Shown piece by piece: positions 54,201 to 64,000 of a stretch of 64,000 nt of DNA; the stretch's first letter is position 1, and each line of letters opens with the position of its first letter. The position numbers and the translations under genes are program-made. The notes beneath the pieces are model-generated. The model saw only the letters and a program-made list of their open reading frames with translations. It was not told where the DNA came from and searched no databases. Source of the DNA: Ligula intestinalis (lineage: Eukaryota > Platyhelminthes > Cestoda > Diphyllobothriidea > Diphyllobothriidae); contig JAYGXS010000005.1 of NCBI GenBank assembly GCA_036362985.1, positions 23,089,024 to 23,153,023 on the forward strand. Reading direction: 5' to 3'.

Positions 54201-57200
54201 GTCAACAGTCATTTAGTTACGCTAGCCTTTTTCACAAACGCGGTAATCCATTATTTCATAAAGTGGAGCACCAACCGTGTCTCAAGTGAAAATAATGTCA
54301 AGGAGGTGATTTCAAGTAGGTGCGCAGTACGAGGAATTGTGACTACTTCGAGTAAAGCAACCAATTTGCTGTCTGCTGTTTGAAGTATGTTTAGTTCATA
54401 CAGTAGTCGCCGGTTAGTAAGCCCACGGTTTATATGCCCAGCCGCGTATAAAGCCAAAGTCAGCTTGGGACGGAAGTTTACATAGCAAAATCCGCCGGCT
54501 AATAAGCCCAGTCGCCGGCTACAGGGTAGAGGTAAATTCTAATCTCTCTGCGTGTGCAACTGGTTACGTGTCACAAAATTATTTTTCTTTTTGTTATTAC
54601 GTAAAATACAGACAAATAACAATCTTTTCTTGTACATAACCAAGCTCTACACATAATACAGTACGTATGTAATGTATGGTGCCTATCTTGCGTTTTCTAA
54701 TCAAGAACTAGGACTCTCCGCCTAATGTACCCGCCGCTTATTAAGCCCAATTTGGTCTGGGCTCGAGGTGGGCTTTATAGCCGGCGACTACTGTATGAAG
54801 CGAATCGGGTAGAATTCACTTAAGGAATATTAAACACCGTTCGAAGGTACGTAACGTGATGATTATCTGATAATATTTCAGTTGCGTTTATACAGTAAAA
54901 GTTGGTTTTCACTCTAATGAACTCCTCAGTAACATAGGGTGTCAGGGCGACATTTTGCGGTTGCTCAGTAAAAGCACTATTGACATTCTATGTTTGAACT
55001 AAAACTATGTAGGCTTTTGAATGACTCCTGGACACCAAAGTCGGCAAGCGACTGCAAAAAGGGTTTTAAACGCTTTATACACTTCAGCACACATAACAGA
55101 CCACCAATATTAATTTATATAAGCAGGCAGAAACAAATCTTTTTTGTATACATACTTCCTGGTATAAAGTAGGGTGCCTGAAAATCAAATAAACGTTTAA
55201 TCTCATACCTGATTTGATCGATTTTTCCATCCATGGGAGTCATTTACCACCATGGACTGCGGCTAGACCTGCGCCGAAGATCACGATCATGCCAAAAAGC
55301 ATGACAATCAACTGAATGACATCCGTCCAAACAACTCCCTTGAGGCCACCCTGAATTAAAGCAGGAAGGGCTTAACCAAAAACAAAAAAATTGTCACACT
55401 CACAGGAAGATGCGGTTTCATACTTTTTAAGTTCACGGCTGCGCACGACAGCTTGAACATCGATGTAAGGACTAATTAAAAGAAAAACTTTTTGTACTAT
55501 ACATAAGTAACTTTGCGAAAATTCCCATAAAAAATTCACAAGATGAATTGACGAACATACGCTTGTTTTCGATAAATGTTCTTCAGGCCTTTACATTTAT
55601 AGGGTAATTAAGTAAATGAAATATGCGGGTTGGTAGGAAATAGTACGATTTTCAGAGTAGCGGACAGGGGGGGGGGGAATCGGGGTCAACATCTGATCAG
55701 CGTTCGGGGGGATTGGAAGTCGGCCGAGGTAATAAGCTGCTGGCTGTTGGATTAGCCGCCTTCTGTCATCGTAACTGCGCCGCCGCGACGAAGTTCTTTT
55801 GGAAGCACAGGACCGGTTGGCATAGCTCGCATATATCTAAAAACTTATTTTGTTGTAGTTTTCTATTAAGTTTAGTTATACGTTTATTTTATTTGAGTTC
55901 ACACAATTGTGAAAAAACTCGAGAAGTTTGTTGGGATTTGAAGCCACGTATTAGAGCAGGCCTCTACCGGAAGCAAACTCTGTAACAGCTAAGCTACAAA
56001 GCTAAGTTTTAGTTTAGGTGTTAGTTTGTTTAGTTAACAGTTTGCTTCGTTTATTAGGAGTGCCGTTAGCAGATTTGAATAGTTCAGTTGATCCCCGAGG
56101 CCGCAAATTTTTGATAATTGGGTCAAGTAAATTATCTGGTTTAGTTTTTAGTTTATTTTTTTATTAGTTTTAGTTTTGGTTTATTTTAGTTTAGTTAATT
56201 TTTATATCTATTTTACTTAATTTTTATGTTTTATTAGTATATTGTTCAGTTTTGTATTGTCCTTTATCCTGATATGCCCCACACCTATGTCCTCTTTTAC
56301 CAACCATCCCATATTACACAAATCTAGTGTGTTTTGTTACTGTGGTGATGTTTATAAGGAATACTTACCACAATCGCAAGTTATGCATGACAAGAAGGAA
56401 CAATTGCAGCAAAAAAGATTTGCGCTGCATCTGCTTCATTTTTTTTCTGTTAAAAGACCAAGTTGCGAAAATAAAAATGTGCCAGTCAGTCAAAGAACAA
56501 CGGATCATAAGAGTGAGTCAACCCCTGTCTCATGTACATGGTGGGAGCTTTCCGATTTGATACAAGACGGAGTAAAGCGAAGGTTACCGGGGATAAGAAA
56601 ACAATCATAGTCTGACACTCAAACGAAAGCTGAGTTAACACCTCCCTGCCTCGATAGCTAGGAGGTCATGGGAATCCACCATGCGCAATAGCTTTTGGAA
56701 AAAAATTGTCATCATACTGTTTATACCAAAGGGGACGGGCGTTGCATCCGCTTCACACAGTGTGTAACAGTTCAGAGTGTTTCAGTGACGGGGAGGAGTT
56801 ACAAAAACTGAAAGTTACTCTCTGCCGATTCCCTTCCTCCTTAAATGTTAACAGAAATTCTGAAATGCGCTCTCGATTTGAACAAATTACTTAAATAGAA
56901 TTGTGCTACCAATTTTGATGCAGGCTATTCTCAAGATGTCGACTTTTCATTGAGCTTCCTTCTTACTGCCTGCAGTGGTATACTATATAAAAAACAGCTC
57001 CTTTTGTAAGATAAATTTTTGCATTTATTTTCACTGCCCTGATTAATTCAAAAATAATTTATCGAATACCCTCACAGTAGTAATCTTTCTAGTACTTATT
57101 TGAAAGGAAAGTTTACTTTCTTTAAATATCATACTTGAGAGAATGGTATCTTTTGGTTTAAAAATTCTAATTATTTGTATTAATTGGAAAACGCGCATCC

Positions 57201-60200
57201 GAGGAAATTTCAATTTAAAAATGTCCTTCAAGATATAACGTTACTTTAATTAGTTAATTTTCGAGTCTGGTGCCCCAGCTCGTCTTCGGACTAACAAGAT
57301 ATGTACAATGGACAACCGACATTTCTGCACTTTTAAAATGTTAGTTGTTCATTGCACATATCCTGTTAGTCTAAAGACGAGCTGGGGCAAAAATTCACAA
57401 ATTAAAGTTGCGTTATATTCCAAAGAACTTCTTCTTCTTCTTCAAATTCTCATTATCACCTTTGTTGTGAACGTGAAAAGTTCATTCATAATACCCCATA
57501 TTCGACAATGTATGTATGGTGTCTATAAAGTACACGATCTGATGCACATCTTTTGCGCAATTTCATACGAACTAGGTAACCTCCTCCTCATGCTCTAGGG
57601 AAACATAGTTTTTTTCTTAGAAAAAATGTTTCTAGCCTGCAAGTTGAAATCCTTCAATTTAAGTGAACCAGCCGGTAGAGTCCAAAACTATTCAGCAATC
57701 TATGAAATTTTTTCTAACCGAGATATAACCCTTCTTCAAGCATAAAATTTGACAAAGGCAAAGTTTCTTAGCAACCAAATGAGTACAAGAAAGGATAATA
57801 ATTTAAAATTGCTTTGAGAATCAATGAGAAAATGCACACCATTTGGGTAGGCATTTTTGCACAACCTGCATCTTGTAAAAGTCAGGAAAAAGCTCGATCA
57901 AACGCCGGCACTGCGGCATGACTGACATACCATGACAGTGGCCTGTACAATTATCAATGTCACAACGCTAATTAATTAATTTGTTCAAAATTGAAGCACG
58001 TTTGGGACATCTTTTGGTATTTCATATGACAGGACATCTAGTGTAAACAGGAAAACTTCAATGACTGAGAGACGTGTGTCGCCCAGAAATTTCTTCGTAA
58101 ATTTTGCGTGTTCAAAGTTCACAGTGATGCGCGATTTGGGATAAAGAAGGGATAAAGTGAAAGCCATGTGGACAGAAAGCAGTAAGCGTCAGAGAGTCAT
58201 GTTAAGGGGCGGAGATGTTCTCCTAAGATGTACACACCTCTTCTGCTACACATTTGACTTCACAGGAGCGTAAAATGCTTTTATTTAGGGACTATGGGAA
58301 CAAATTCAACTACCGTGAAGAAGAGTATTTAAAATCCTATGCAAATGAAGAAAACCTCACGGGTATTCTTTAAAAAGTACAGTATGACCTAGAATTCATG
58401 TAACATGCCGACATACGCGAAAGATTGATACCCTTTTGCTAATCAGTATCGAGGAAGGAAGTAATATTGATTATCGTGTAGGTCTTTCTGAAGTCATTTT
58501 GGTCACGATAGGATATCGACTGCTTATCGAGCTTCTTTCCGACCGCTAACAAAACGCATATACTGTAAAAGGTTACTTCTTAAGAGGTATGCATTTTTTC
58601 ATTGATTTTGACCACCTTTATAAATTCAAATATATCTAATGGAAAGAGTACACGAAAAAATCCTTTCTTGTACCCGTTTAGTAGAAAATTGCACCTTCTT
58701 TAAATTTTATACTTAAAAAAGGGATATCTTGCGATAAAAAAGTTTATAAATTGCCGAATCATTTTTAAACTAACTGACTGCTACACTTGAATTCAGGGTT
58801 GAAAAAACTGCGCGCTCTCTACATCCCGTTTAAAAAAATATACGTTTTCGCTTACGGTTTTAGGATGAAGTCACTTAATTGTCATGAAACGTTGCAATAG
58901 ATATGAATCATGCCGGGTAGTCAGCATGTTTAAATTGATGGATACAATGCATTATGAATGAACACTTCACAATTGTAAAAAGATCATAGTTAGAAACCCT
59001 TTTTGAAAACCGAATAATGGCATTTTTGAAGTATAAAATTGAAATTAGGCTTAATTTCCTACCAAAAAACTACAAAAAATAATTAAGTGAACATTTTTTT
59101 TCATAAACTATATTTGAATTTCTTGCTACAGTCATAATCAATTATAAATGCATTCTACTAAAGTAGCCACTCTTTACAGAACATAAGTTTTTAAGCCGTC
59201 AGAACGAAGGTCCTTAAAATGCTGGTAGCCTATCGTGAAGGAAATGACTTTTGAAAAGACTGCATAATAATCAGTATTACATCCCGACTCAATGTCGTTT
59301 AACGAGAATGTATCCAAATTGTTGCTTCAAATTATTTTAAACCATCATTAATTTTAAAAAACAATGCATGGGCTAGTAAATTGACTCTGTCAGTACAGAT
59401 GCAAGCACACTTAGGTTCATGAAGCTAGTACTGTTAGTATTCTATTTTCAATGAAGTTATCCTTTTAATACAAAAAACTTTCACGAAGTAATATTTTTCG
59501 GAAAAAAAGCTGCGCAGAAAATGGAGCAGAAAAATCCATACACGGCGAGTAGGTACGCTTAATCGCATAAGGTTTTCCCTTTCACCTAGAACAATTTCTG
59601 ACATTAGGCCAGCAATATCAATCAGGCAAGTAAATAAACGTTGAACGAGTTTCCGAAGTTTAAACGTATTTTAGTGGGCCATAGCTTTGTGCCCTTTTTA
59701 GCTTTGAATGATCCATTAAAATGCAAGTACCTTTAATCCTGTATTAGGTTACTTGCATAAAAATGAAACAATTTAAACCAAGTGGCTCAATTCTACAGAA
59801 ATTGCCAATTTGCCTCTAAAGCAGTCGATATGCAGTTCCAATTTTTTTGTTGCAGGAGTGCATGGTTTATCTTCGTGCTTTCTTTACGTGTCAGCGATGA
59901 GCACAAAACTTTTTAAAAAGTATGTAAGCGCGTCTTTTTACAGAAAATAAGGAACGATGTGTTAATGAATTAATTTTTCATCCATTCTACATTAACTATA
60001 GCTCCAACTTAGAAGGATTCTTACCATTGCGGTGTAGAAGGTTGTTATGGCCCCCGTTCCGAGAATTGTAAACAGTAGATTTGCACTGGCCGCTGAAAAT
60101 GAGAACTCACAGTTTAGTAGGCAAAACTGATATTGTTTTCAAAATTCGACCCTGGTTTCCGTAGGCTGCAAGAGGTGGTCTTTAAACTTCGTATTTAGTA

Positions 60201-62056
60201 AACTGTTAATCTACTCGATGCTTGAGGTCTTGCGCGAGCACCATTGCCTATGGCATGCGCATACACTGAGCACTACGAAGTCACTCGTGTGAGTCGCCAG
60301 TACTTGAGTCCTAGTTCACGGGTCTCCAGTCTACAAACAGGTGCAACGACCTGTCCACTCCATATTCGTTGCTGAGGCTCAAATTGGCTAAAACAAGTTG
60401 ACACATTTTAATTGCCATAAGTGTACAGTACCATAGAGTGTATCCTGCGAATACTGTACCTCCTTGTGCATGAATTGCCCGTTTAGGTTGTTGTCTCTGA
60501 TGAAAGGATCGGCAAAGTCACTATTATTGTCAATCTAGCGGCTATTTTAAACACTTCGGTATATTTAGTTGTTGAAAAATATTGAAATCTCGCAATTTTT
60601 ACGCTGTAAATGGCTACATTCCTCGCAAATTCGCCAAAAGTTTCATTTAGACCATGCGCAAATCCCAACATAACACGACCGCTGCTTGATAAACCCTGAA
60701 TTGAGCCACTGCATGTAGTTCAGTTGCTTTCACTCATCTATTTGGAAATGTCTTGTCATTACATTGATTATTAAAAAACTTCAATTTGTCTGTAAACGTT
60801 ACTTAGATTCAGTGACGTTTTTCAACCACTGACAAGTAAGACCCATTTTACTATCCTGCCCTCCATACATAATCAAGGTACAAAAAGTTTGTTGAAGAAT
60901 GACCTATGCTTGGCACGATTTCGATCAAATTAATATGATGCCATGGAATTTGACTAAGAGTGATAAATTTGTGAGAAATACAAGAAAGCAGAATAAACGA
61001 CAGAACATACTTGCGCTCAAGGCGACTGCTGGGGCAGACAAACTTGCTCCGACGTAAAATATCTGGCGATCGAGAATAAAAGGAAAACAATTAAGAATAC
61101 ACGAAATATTTGAAAAAAATATCCACATGGAATCTGGTCTTTTAAAATTTCCCCGACAGGCAGTATAAACGTTAAAATGATGAGTTAAGGGGTCAATTAA
61201 TAAAGAGCCTTATCAACTGCGTTATTATGGTCATGTTTCATACCTAACACCATCGGCCTTCGTCGGACCTATGTTTGGTCGAGAAAGTCAGTTAACGATT
61301 CCATACCAATCATTTTAGAAGCGTGAAAGAACAATAAAATATGGCAAACTGGTGTGCTGACACCCACTTCCTAGTGTATGCCCCACCAAATATTTTGAAA
61401 AAATGTCACTTCTTAGTAGAATTTACTTTATGGCTCTGGAGTTTAAATCTAAAAGGAAACTAGGATGGCACATGCGAGAATAATCTTGCGAAAGTTTAGA
61501 AAAGAAAATTGATAATAAAAGAAATTTCAACTCACCATCCGTAGAATAAATGTAATGGTGGCCATAATCTTGGCATCCACACCGAACCACAACCCAAAGT
61601 ACTAAAATAACAGGATAAAATCACCAAATCTACACGTAACCTGGTTAATGCTGTTTAATTTCAGATTGTAAAGAAGAGGCATGTAGAGTTCCAAAACCAG
61701 GGGATGAAGAGCACATTGGGCAAGAAGGTTACACGACAATGAGAGTCTGTAGAGGTAGACTTCCAAATGGTTTCCCAACATGCTTGCTGCTGAGAGAAAA
61801 CTGGCCACTGTACTGGCCATAATTGGCAGCACGCTCAGCTTGCAATAAGCCAGAAAAATCGCATCTGCGGTGTGCGGCTTCACCTCGTTGATTGGTCGTC
61901 CCAGACATCGATTAAAGAGGTTATTGCTCTGCGTCGACCATCGGAAGTAAAGACTAACCAGGGTGTAAACGAACAGAAAAAGCGCAAATACGAAGTAATC
62001 GGACCAGTGAAATGCCTCTTCTATTTCAGAGCTGCGTGAGATATATGCCAGACACC
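51034..62056 (-). CDS. SLC5-family sodium/solute symporter gene (7 exons seen, incomplete)
   Basis: Exons at 62,056-61,641, 61,601-61,536, 61,062-61,011, 60,092-60,025, 55,350-55,248, 52,469-52,408 and 51,250-51,034. The first five join in phase into 234 residues with TM1 to TM5/6, including the SSF signature GGLKGVVWTDVIQ. The next two give NVQRYLSCKS and YFRGCDPLVSGQIS ... LFLSVIFAAAL. The best resemblance is to the SMVT/SMCT/iodide group (SLC5A5, A6, A8, A12). One exon between 55,248 and 52,469 is not found, the C-terminal half is not seen, and the last junction is out of phase by one base. It may be a true gene with an assembly flaw or a decaying copy. Confidence 0.85.
51395..51676 (+). 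pseudogene. PLE protein C-terminal tail (RHLDL type)
   Basis: FATHLRETNHKLNIQGATIV then SKSERLTLEAWYSGDNYVNR then HLDLPAA and stop. It has the same ending as the PLE at 36.9 kb (AERLTLEIFYSD ... RHLDLLAA), the end of the GIY-YIG domain (HxxxxxHxxxxxxxxI ... RxxLEAWxS). The GIY-YIG core itself is missing. Confidence 0.65.
51959..51990 (+). ncRNA. PLE 3' hairpin motif
   Basis: A perfect 10-bp hairpin GGACAGCTGG-T-CCAGCTGTCC (51,959-51,979) runs straight into GAAACGTCAGC (from 51,980). It lies about 280 bp after a PLE protein tail. The CTGATGA half is not next to it, so it is not a complete hammerhead core. Confidence 0.4.
52408..52469 (-). CDS. SLC5 gene exon with VQRYLS motif
   Basis: A 62-nt exon encoding ASNAANVQRYLSCKSFKTAK plus two bases. 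The family motif is GxNQxx(V/I)QR(Y/F)xSxxxxxxAK. The acceptor follows a good pyrimidine tract (CTGCCTACTCAG). The donor AAGAT|GTGAGT is strong. It starts in phase 0 and ends after two bases. The next exon needs a one-base overhang, which is a conflict. Confidence 0.8.
52519..52809 (+). pseudogene. PLE protein C-terminal tail (LALPW type)
   Basis: ITKHLVDISYTVAQKTPFKV then VLRAATGRLLQFAEAAAICR then KPEICKQLDPVINLALPW and stop. It is the tail family of 13,684 and 63,008. It begins only about 50 bp from the SLC5 exon at 52,469 and is on the opposite strand. Confidence 0.65.
52810..53500. other. Intron sequence, nothing recognised
   Basis: The missing SLC5 exon was looked for on the minus strand here and not seen. 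Confidence 0.4.
53505..53870 (-). mobile_element. PLE 3' unit, minus-strand copy without Rep-A
   Basis: Read on the minus strand it runs from ACTTGGTTCAGGGTTC through ACCGCAAGGCCAGATGTTCA, GTGCACGCACAGACTGGTTC and CTGTGAGTATGTATCTG to the hammerhead-like motif and the tail ending TCGTCTTCTACTTCTC. It is the uninterrupted version of the unit at 1,758-2,830 and so defines the Rep-A insertion point there. Confidence 0.6.
53549..53582 (-). ncRNA. PLE-linked hammerhead-like motif, copy 4
   Basis: On the minus strand CTGATAT (53,582-53,576) overlaps a hairpin with arms GATATC and GATATC, followed by GAAACGTC (53,559-53,552) and AGGCAAATAAAC. The GAAACGTC strand is perfect, but CTGATGA has mutated to CTGATAT. 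Confidence 0.45.
53884..53945. repeat. (TTC)n microsatellite
   Basis: About 19 TTC/CTT units. On the minus strand it reads as a meaningless poly-Lys frame. Confidence 0.95.
53950..54398. other. Intron sequence, unassigned
   Basis: A plus frame at 54,102 has MYIDETLILAKGDI, faintly like a reverse-transcriptase YxDD region. This is too weak to call. Confidence 0.3.
54401..54793 (+). mobile_element. Pogo-like MITE, copy 3 (internal deletion)
   Basis: Begins CAGTAGTCGCCGGTTAGTAA and ends CCGGCGACTACTG. It is flanked by TA on both sides (54,399-54,400 and 54,794-54,795). Both ends match copies 1 and 2, but about 135 bp are missing in the centre. It lies in an intron of the SLC5 gene. Confidence 0.8.
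54800..55245. other. Intron sequence, nothing recognised
   Basis: No exon candidate for the missing SLC5 segment was seen here. Confidence 0.4.
55248..55350 (-). CDS. SLC5 gene exon with SSF signature
   Basis: It encodes GGLKGVVWTDVIQLIVML then FGMIVIFGAGLAAVHGG. GGLKxVxWTDxxQ is the hallmark of the sodium/solute symporter family, at the start of TM5/6. The acceptor is TTTAATTCAG|GGT. The donor is GGTG|GTAAAT. It starts in phase 0 and ends in phase 1. Confidence 0.93.
55890..56130 (-). mobile_element. tRNA-derived SINE (degraded)
   Basis: The minus strand has GTAGCTTAGCTGTTACAGAG (box A-like) and GGCTTCAAATCCC (box B-like). Nearby CAGATTTGAATAGTTCAGTT aligns with the body of the SINE at 13,000. 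Confidence 0.4.
56131..57228. other. T-rich intron sequence, nothing recognised
   Basis: 56,140-56,260 is a TTTAGTTT-rich stretch similar to 20,590-20,660. No exon candidates. Confidence 0.45.
57232..57420. repeat. Long foldback hairpin (about 75-85 bp arms)
   Basis: Core arms 57,271-57,316 (GCCCCAGCTCGTCTTCGGAC, then TAACAAGATATGTACAATGG) and 57,344-57,389 are reverse complements with only a few mismatches. Outer arms (ATATAACG.TACTTTAATT and its complement) also pair, with about a 10-base insert in the left arm. The loop is about 27 bases. It lies in an SLC5 intron. It could be a foldback MITE or a transcribed hairpin. Confidence 0.8.
57421..58385. other. Intron sequence, nothing recognised
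   Basis: AT-rich with no assigned feature. Confidence 0.45.
58386..59270 (+). repeat. Rep-C copy 2 (longer)
   Basis: Left 380 bp match 16,393-16,790 and the segment at 59,130-59,200 matches 19,210-19,280, so the family is at least 0.9 kb. No open frame, and ends not defined. Confidence 0.5.
59275..60020. other. Intron sequence, nothing recognised
   Basis: AT-rich with no assigned feature. Confidence 0.45.
60025..60092 (-). CDS. SLC5 gene exon (TM4-5)
   Basis: It encodes ASANLLFTILGTGAITTFYTAM. It corresponds to the small-residue helix before GGLK in SLC5 proteins (..S..LGxxxTxYTxx). The acceptor is TCATTTTCAG|CG. The donor is ATG|GTAAGA. The first two bases complete a Thr codon from the previous exon, and it ends in phase 0. 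Confidence 0.9.
60295..60410 (+). repeat. Fragment of the PLE 3' unit (left part)
   Basis: TACTTGAGTCCTAGTTCACG through AACAGGTGCAACGACC and TTGCTGAGGCTCAAATTGG aligns with 1,762-1,850. It lacks the hammerhead-like end. Confidence 0.45.
61011..61062 (-). CDS. SLC5 gene exon (TM4)
   Basis: It encodes IFYVGASLSAPAVALSA plus one base. SLC5 proteins have (L/I)YxGxxxYAPALAL here. The acceptor is GATCGCCAG|ATA. The donor is GCAA|GTATGT. Confidence 0.9.
61536..61601 (-). CDS. SLC5 gene exon (TM3-4 loop)
   Basis: It encodes YFGLWFGVDAKIMATITFIL then RM. The family pattern is Y(L/F)xxRFxxxxRxxxxxxFIxQ. The conserved Arg before Phe is Trp here. The acceptor is TGTTATTTTAG|TAC. The donor is ATG|GTGAGT. 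Both borders are phase 0. Confidence 0.88.
61641..62056 (-). CDS. SLC5 gene exon: TM1 to TM3
   Basis: A 416-nt exon with AFHWSDYFVFALFLFVYTLV (TM1, family: F.xxDYxVFxxxLxxSxxIGL), a loop, then CKLSVLPIMASTVASFLSAA then SMLGNHLEVYLYRLSLS (TM2; family: LxxLPxxxSLxASFxSAxxxLGxPxExYxYG) and TM3 ending LKLNSINQ. The sodium-site Ser/Ile-Gly of TM1 is replaced (VYTLVSL). The acceptor TTTTTAAG|GG is acceptable and the donor CAG|GTTACG is weak. No initiator Met is in frame, so a further 5' exon is expected. Confidence 0.85.
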
Positions 62057-62985
62057 CTTAAAAATGGCCTTTGATACAATTTTTAGGTTCCTTTTCATTG
62101 GCTCAGTCAGTGTGACTAGAACGCTTTTGAGCACGTAATGTGCCACGACATCACGTTGAAAATCTGCTTATCTGCTAATAGGCCTGCTCTGGATGAAAGC
62201 CAGAAAGTGCGCAAATAAAAACCTGAGCCAGTTATGGGGAAATGACGTAGGAAACAATTTGCGGGGAGGGAGGGTAATAACAGGAGGCTGGCCAGCAGAA
62301 ATCAGCTAAAATACCTCAGTGATCGATGTGTGCGAACCTCCAACAGTTTGTCATCCGAAGAGCCTTTATTGCGCCTTTCGGTGCAACTGCACTTAATTAG
62401 TGAGGGTAGTTTACATGCCTCAATGATCGTTAAGTTTCGGAGCGAAAAATGCGCGAAAAGATGGTAAAGATCCGTCTACCACCAATGGTAACCTGCCGTG
62501 CAATTTATGGAGTGAATTGTGTAAAGCGGTCTTTTATTACCGACAAGTATTGGGTTTGGTTAAAAGGAGAGTAAATTAGTTGAAGCAATAGGGCATAAAC
62601 AGTATAAGCTTGACTAATTGAGATACAGGTAATAAAAAGGTACCAATTACGCATCGTGCTCGTTAAACCACACACCACTGTTTGAACTCAAAATGAGTTC
62701 TCGTACCCGTCGAACAGCTTCAGCAGTTGCTATCGTCTTACGTGGTGAAAAAGATTTGAAAAAAGCATAACCTCAAGTCTTCGTTAAAAAAGTAGTAATA
62801 ATGGTCAGATACAACCACAAGAGATAGAAATAAGAGAAGGTTGCCCAAAAACTAAGTAGATTTTAAAAGTAGAATCGTATCCGTATTAAAGGAAACTCCT
62901 TGTGGACATCAATTTCTTGAACGGTGTTCGTGAATTCTGCAGCACCAAGAAGAGGACCCTTCGGATAGTAAGCACTTTGTTGCAG
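62057..62985. other. Upstream of the first SLC5 exon seen, nothing recognised
   Basis: No convincing first exon or promoter was identified. Confidence 0.4.
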
Positions 62986-63007
62986 CACCTTATACTAATC
63001 GTTTAAG

Positions 63008-63304
63008 ATGAAGTGCTGGACGTCGAAAAAAAAGCACAGAACTACAGCTCGAGACAAGAAGTTTAGTTATTTTGTTATCCCACCATATCGTCATGCAGAT
63101 GAATACTGTCTCGCACATCTTGTCGATACGAATCATCGAGTCGATACTAACGAAGCCTTTCAGGTTGTCTACCGGACACCAGCTTACTTTTCCAGGGGCC
63201 TGCGCCAACGGGTGCTTGCAACAGCTGAAGCAGTGGCTATAAGGCTGGTTAAACCAGTACTGTTTTGTCAGAAGACGCTGACAGAAGCCCTTGCACTTCC
63301 GTAG
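63008..63304 (+). pseudogene. PLE protein C-terminal tail (LALP type)
   Basis: CLAHLVDTNHRVDTNEAFQV then VYRTPAYFSRGLRQRVLATA then EAVAIRLVKP ... EALALP and stop. It parallels 15,541 (LLDSGHSVDLNKSFRVF) and 52,519 and retains an open frame of 98 codons. The GIY-YIG core upstream is absent. Confidence 0.65.
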
Positions 63305-63644
63305 CCGACCCCGACGCCAGGTGACGATCGCACTTTGCCCCCACGCCCCAGTGACAGTCGTTTGCTGTGCACAAATTGCAGCAATTATCCCCCCATGCAT
63401 CTGCCCTCTGATCAACGCCCACAACCTAACCCAACTCCCTCCATTACCCCCCCTCCCCCCTCCCCCAACACACGAACCTCTACACGCCGACCCCGCCATG
63501 CGGGCGACGCGTAAACGATGAATTGTAATCAGACTACATTTATTAACTGTACAGTTTTAATTACCCCCGCAAATGTGTGGCATAATGATAATTTGCTGAA
63601 AACACTGTGTTTGCCAACTTGACTTCTCAAATACAAGAGAGAAT

Positions 63645-63780
63645 GTAATAGCCATTTCCGACTCATTTGCCATCATCAGTTAGTCATACCCAATCCCAGG
63701 TGGTGCACCATCCGAGGCTAGAACCTGCGACCTGTTGAACAAAGGTCCAACGCTCTAAGCATTGCGTCATGGAATTGTTG
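63645..63780 (-). mobile_element. tRNA-derived SINE (best copy of its family)
   Basis: The minus strand reads CATGACGCAATGCTTAGAGC (box A-like), GCAGGTTCTAGCCTC (box B), then a body GGTGCACCACCTGGGATTGG and GATGATGGCAAATGAG. It is the same family as 10,540, 16,845 and 35,335. Confidence 0.6.
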
Positions 63781-64000
63781 TATTACAGATTTTGACCGGC
63801 AATATACACAGTAGTAGAAAGGTGTTTACCGATCGGCTGTGGAAGTCACTCCGCGCGTTGTGCTTTGGGGCTGTCTCATTCGATTCGCGCCACTAGCTGC
63901 ACAGCGGCTATAGAGAATGGTGAGTGCTACAAGAAAAAGTCATGATGAAAATTGACTTGGGAGTTTAGCACATATTTAGTAGCGTTGTTTTGATCCTCTG

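Noticed and set aside
54102..54383. Reverse-transcriptase-like frame with MYIDETLILA
   Set aside because: Only one weak motif; neighbouring blocks of any reverse-transcriptase family are absent.
62990..63499. 169-codon minus-strand open frame
   Set aside because: Antisense to the PLE tail at 63,008-63,304; Gly/Val-rich start reflects a C/T-rich tract.
1..64000. CRISPR arrays, bacterial operons or phage modules
   Set aside because: No regularly spaced repeats; introns, SINEs and non-LTR elements show eukaryotic nuclear DNA.

Overview
The window looks like a gene-poor, repeat-dense stretch of a metazoan nuclear genome, most likely a parasitic flatworm (tapeworm or fluke). That placement is an inference from the mixture seen: CR1-type and RTE-type non-LTR retrotransposons, many tails of Penelope-like elements (PLEs) with GIY-YIG endonuclease modules, tRNA-derived SINEs, a gypsy-like LTR derivative, and two split genes whose short exons are separated by long repeat-filled introns. 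No bacterial operon structure, rRNA, CRISPR array or functional tRNA was seen.

Two host genes are supported, both on the minus strand. (1) A FERM-domain protein of the band 4.1 type occupies 31,211 down to 12,623. Seven exons with GT-AG borders and compatible phases join into one 414-codon reading frame holding a serine/glycine-rich leader and the complete FERM F1-F2-F3 module. Its first exon(s) and the region after FERM are not found. (2) A sodium/solute symporter of the SLC5 family occupies about 62,056 down to 51,034. Seven exons are recognisable. One exon is missing between 55,248 and 52,469, the last junction has a one-base phase conflict, and the C-terminal half was not found; a small acidic terminal exon at 43,811-43,893 may belong to it.

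Layout. 0-12 kb: intergenic sequence with PLE-derived units, a 600-bp GC-rich repeat (Rep-A), another dispersed repeat (Rep-B), SINE fragments, and two copies of a pogo-like MITE flanked by TA. 12.6-31.2 kb: the FERM gene, its introns carrying SINEs, PLE tails, a 200-bp-arm inverted repeat, RTE fragments and Rep-A/B/C. 31.2-38.5 kb: AT-rich sequence, then CR1 and PLE fragments. 38.5-41.4 kb: a CR1 element whose ORF2 is almost intact. 42.1-43.7 kb: an internally deleted LTR retrotransposon with a perfect 5-bp target duplication. 44.9-49.4 kb: a second long CR1 element with ORF1 and ORF2. 51-62 kb: the SLC5 gene with a third MITE, PLE tails and a long foldback hairpin in its introns.

The most interesting signal is a small RNA-like motif repeated through the window: CTGATGA, a hairpin, then CGAAAC/GTC directly followed by an AATAAA-type signal. 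The hairpin arms change in sequence but keep pairing between copies. This matches the known class of minimal hammerhead ribozymes carried by PLEs, and one element copy is truncated exactly where such a ribozyme would cut.
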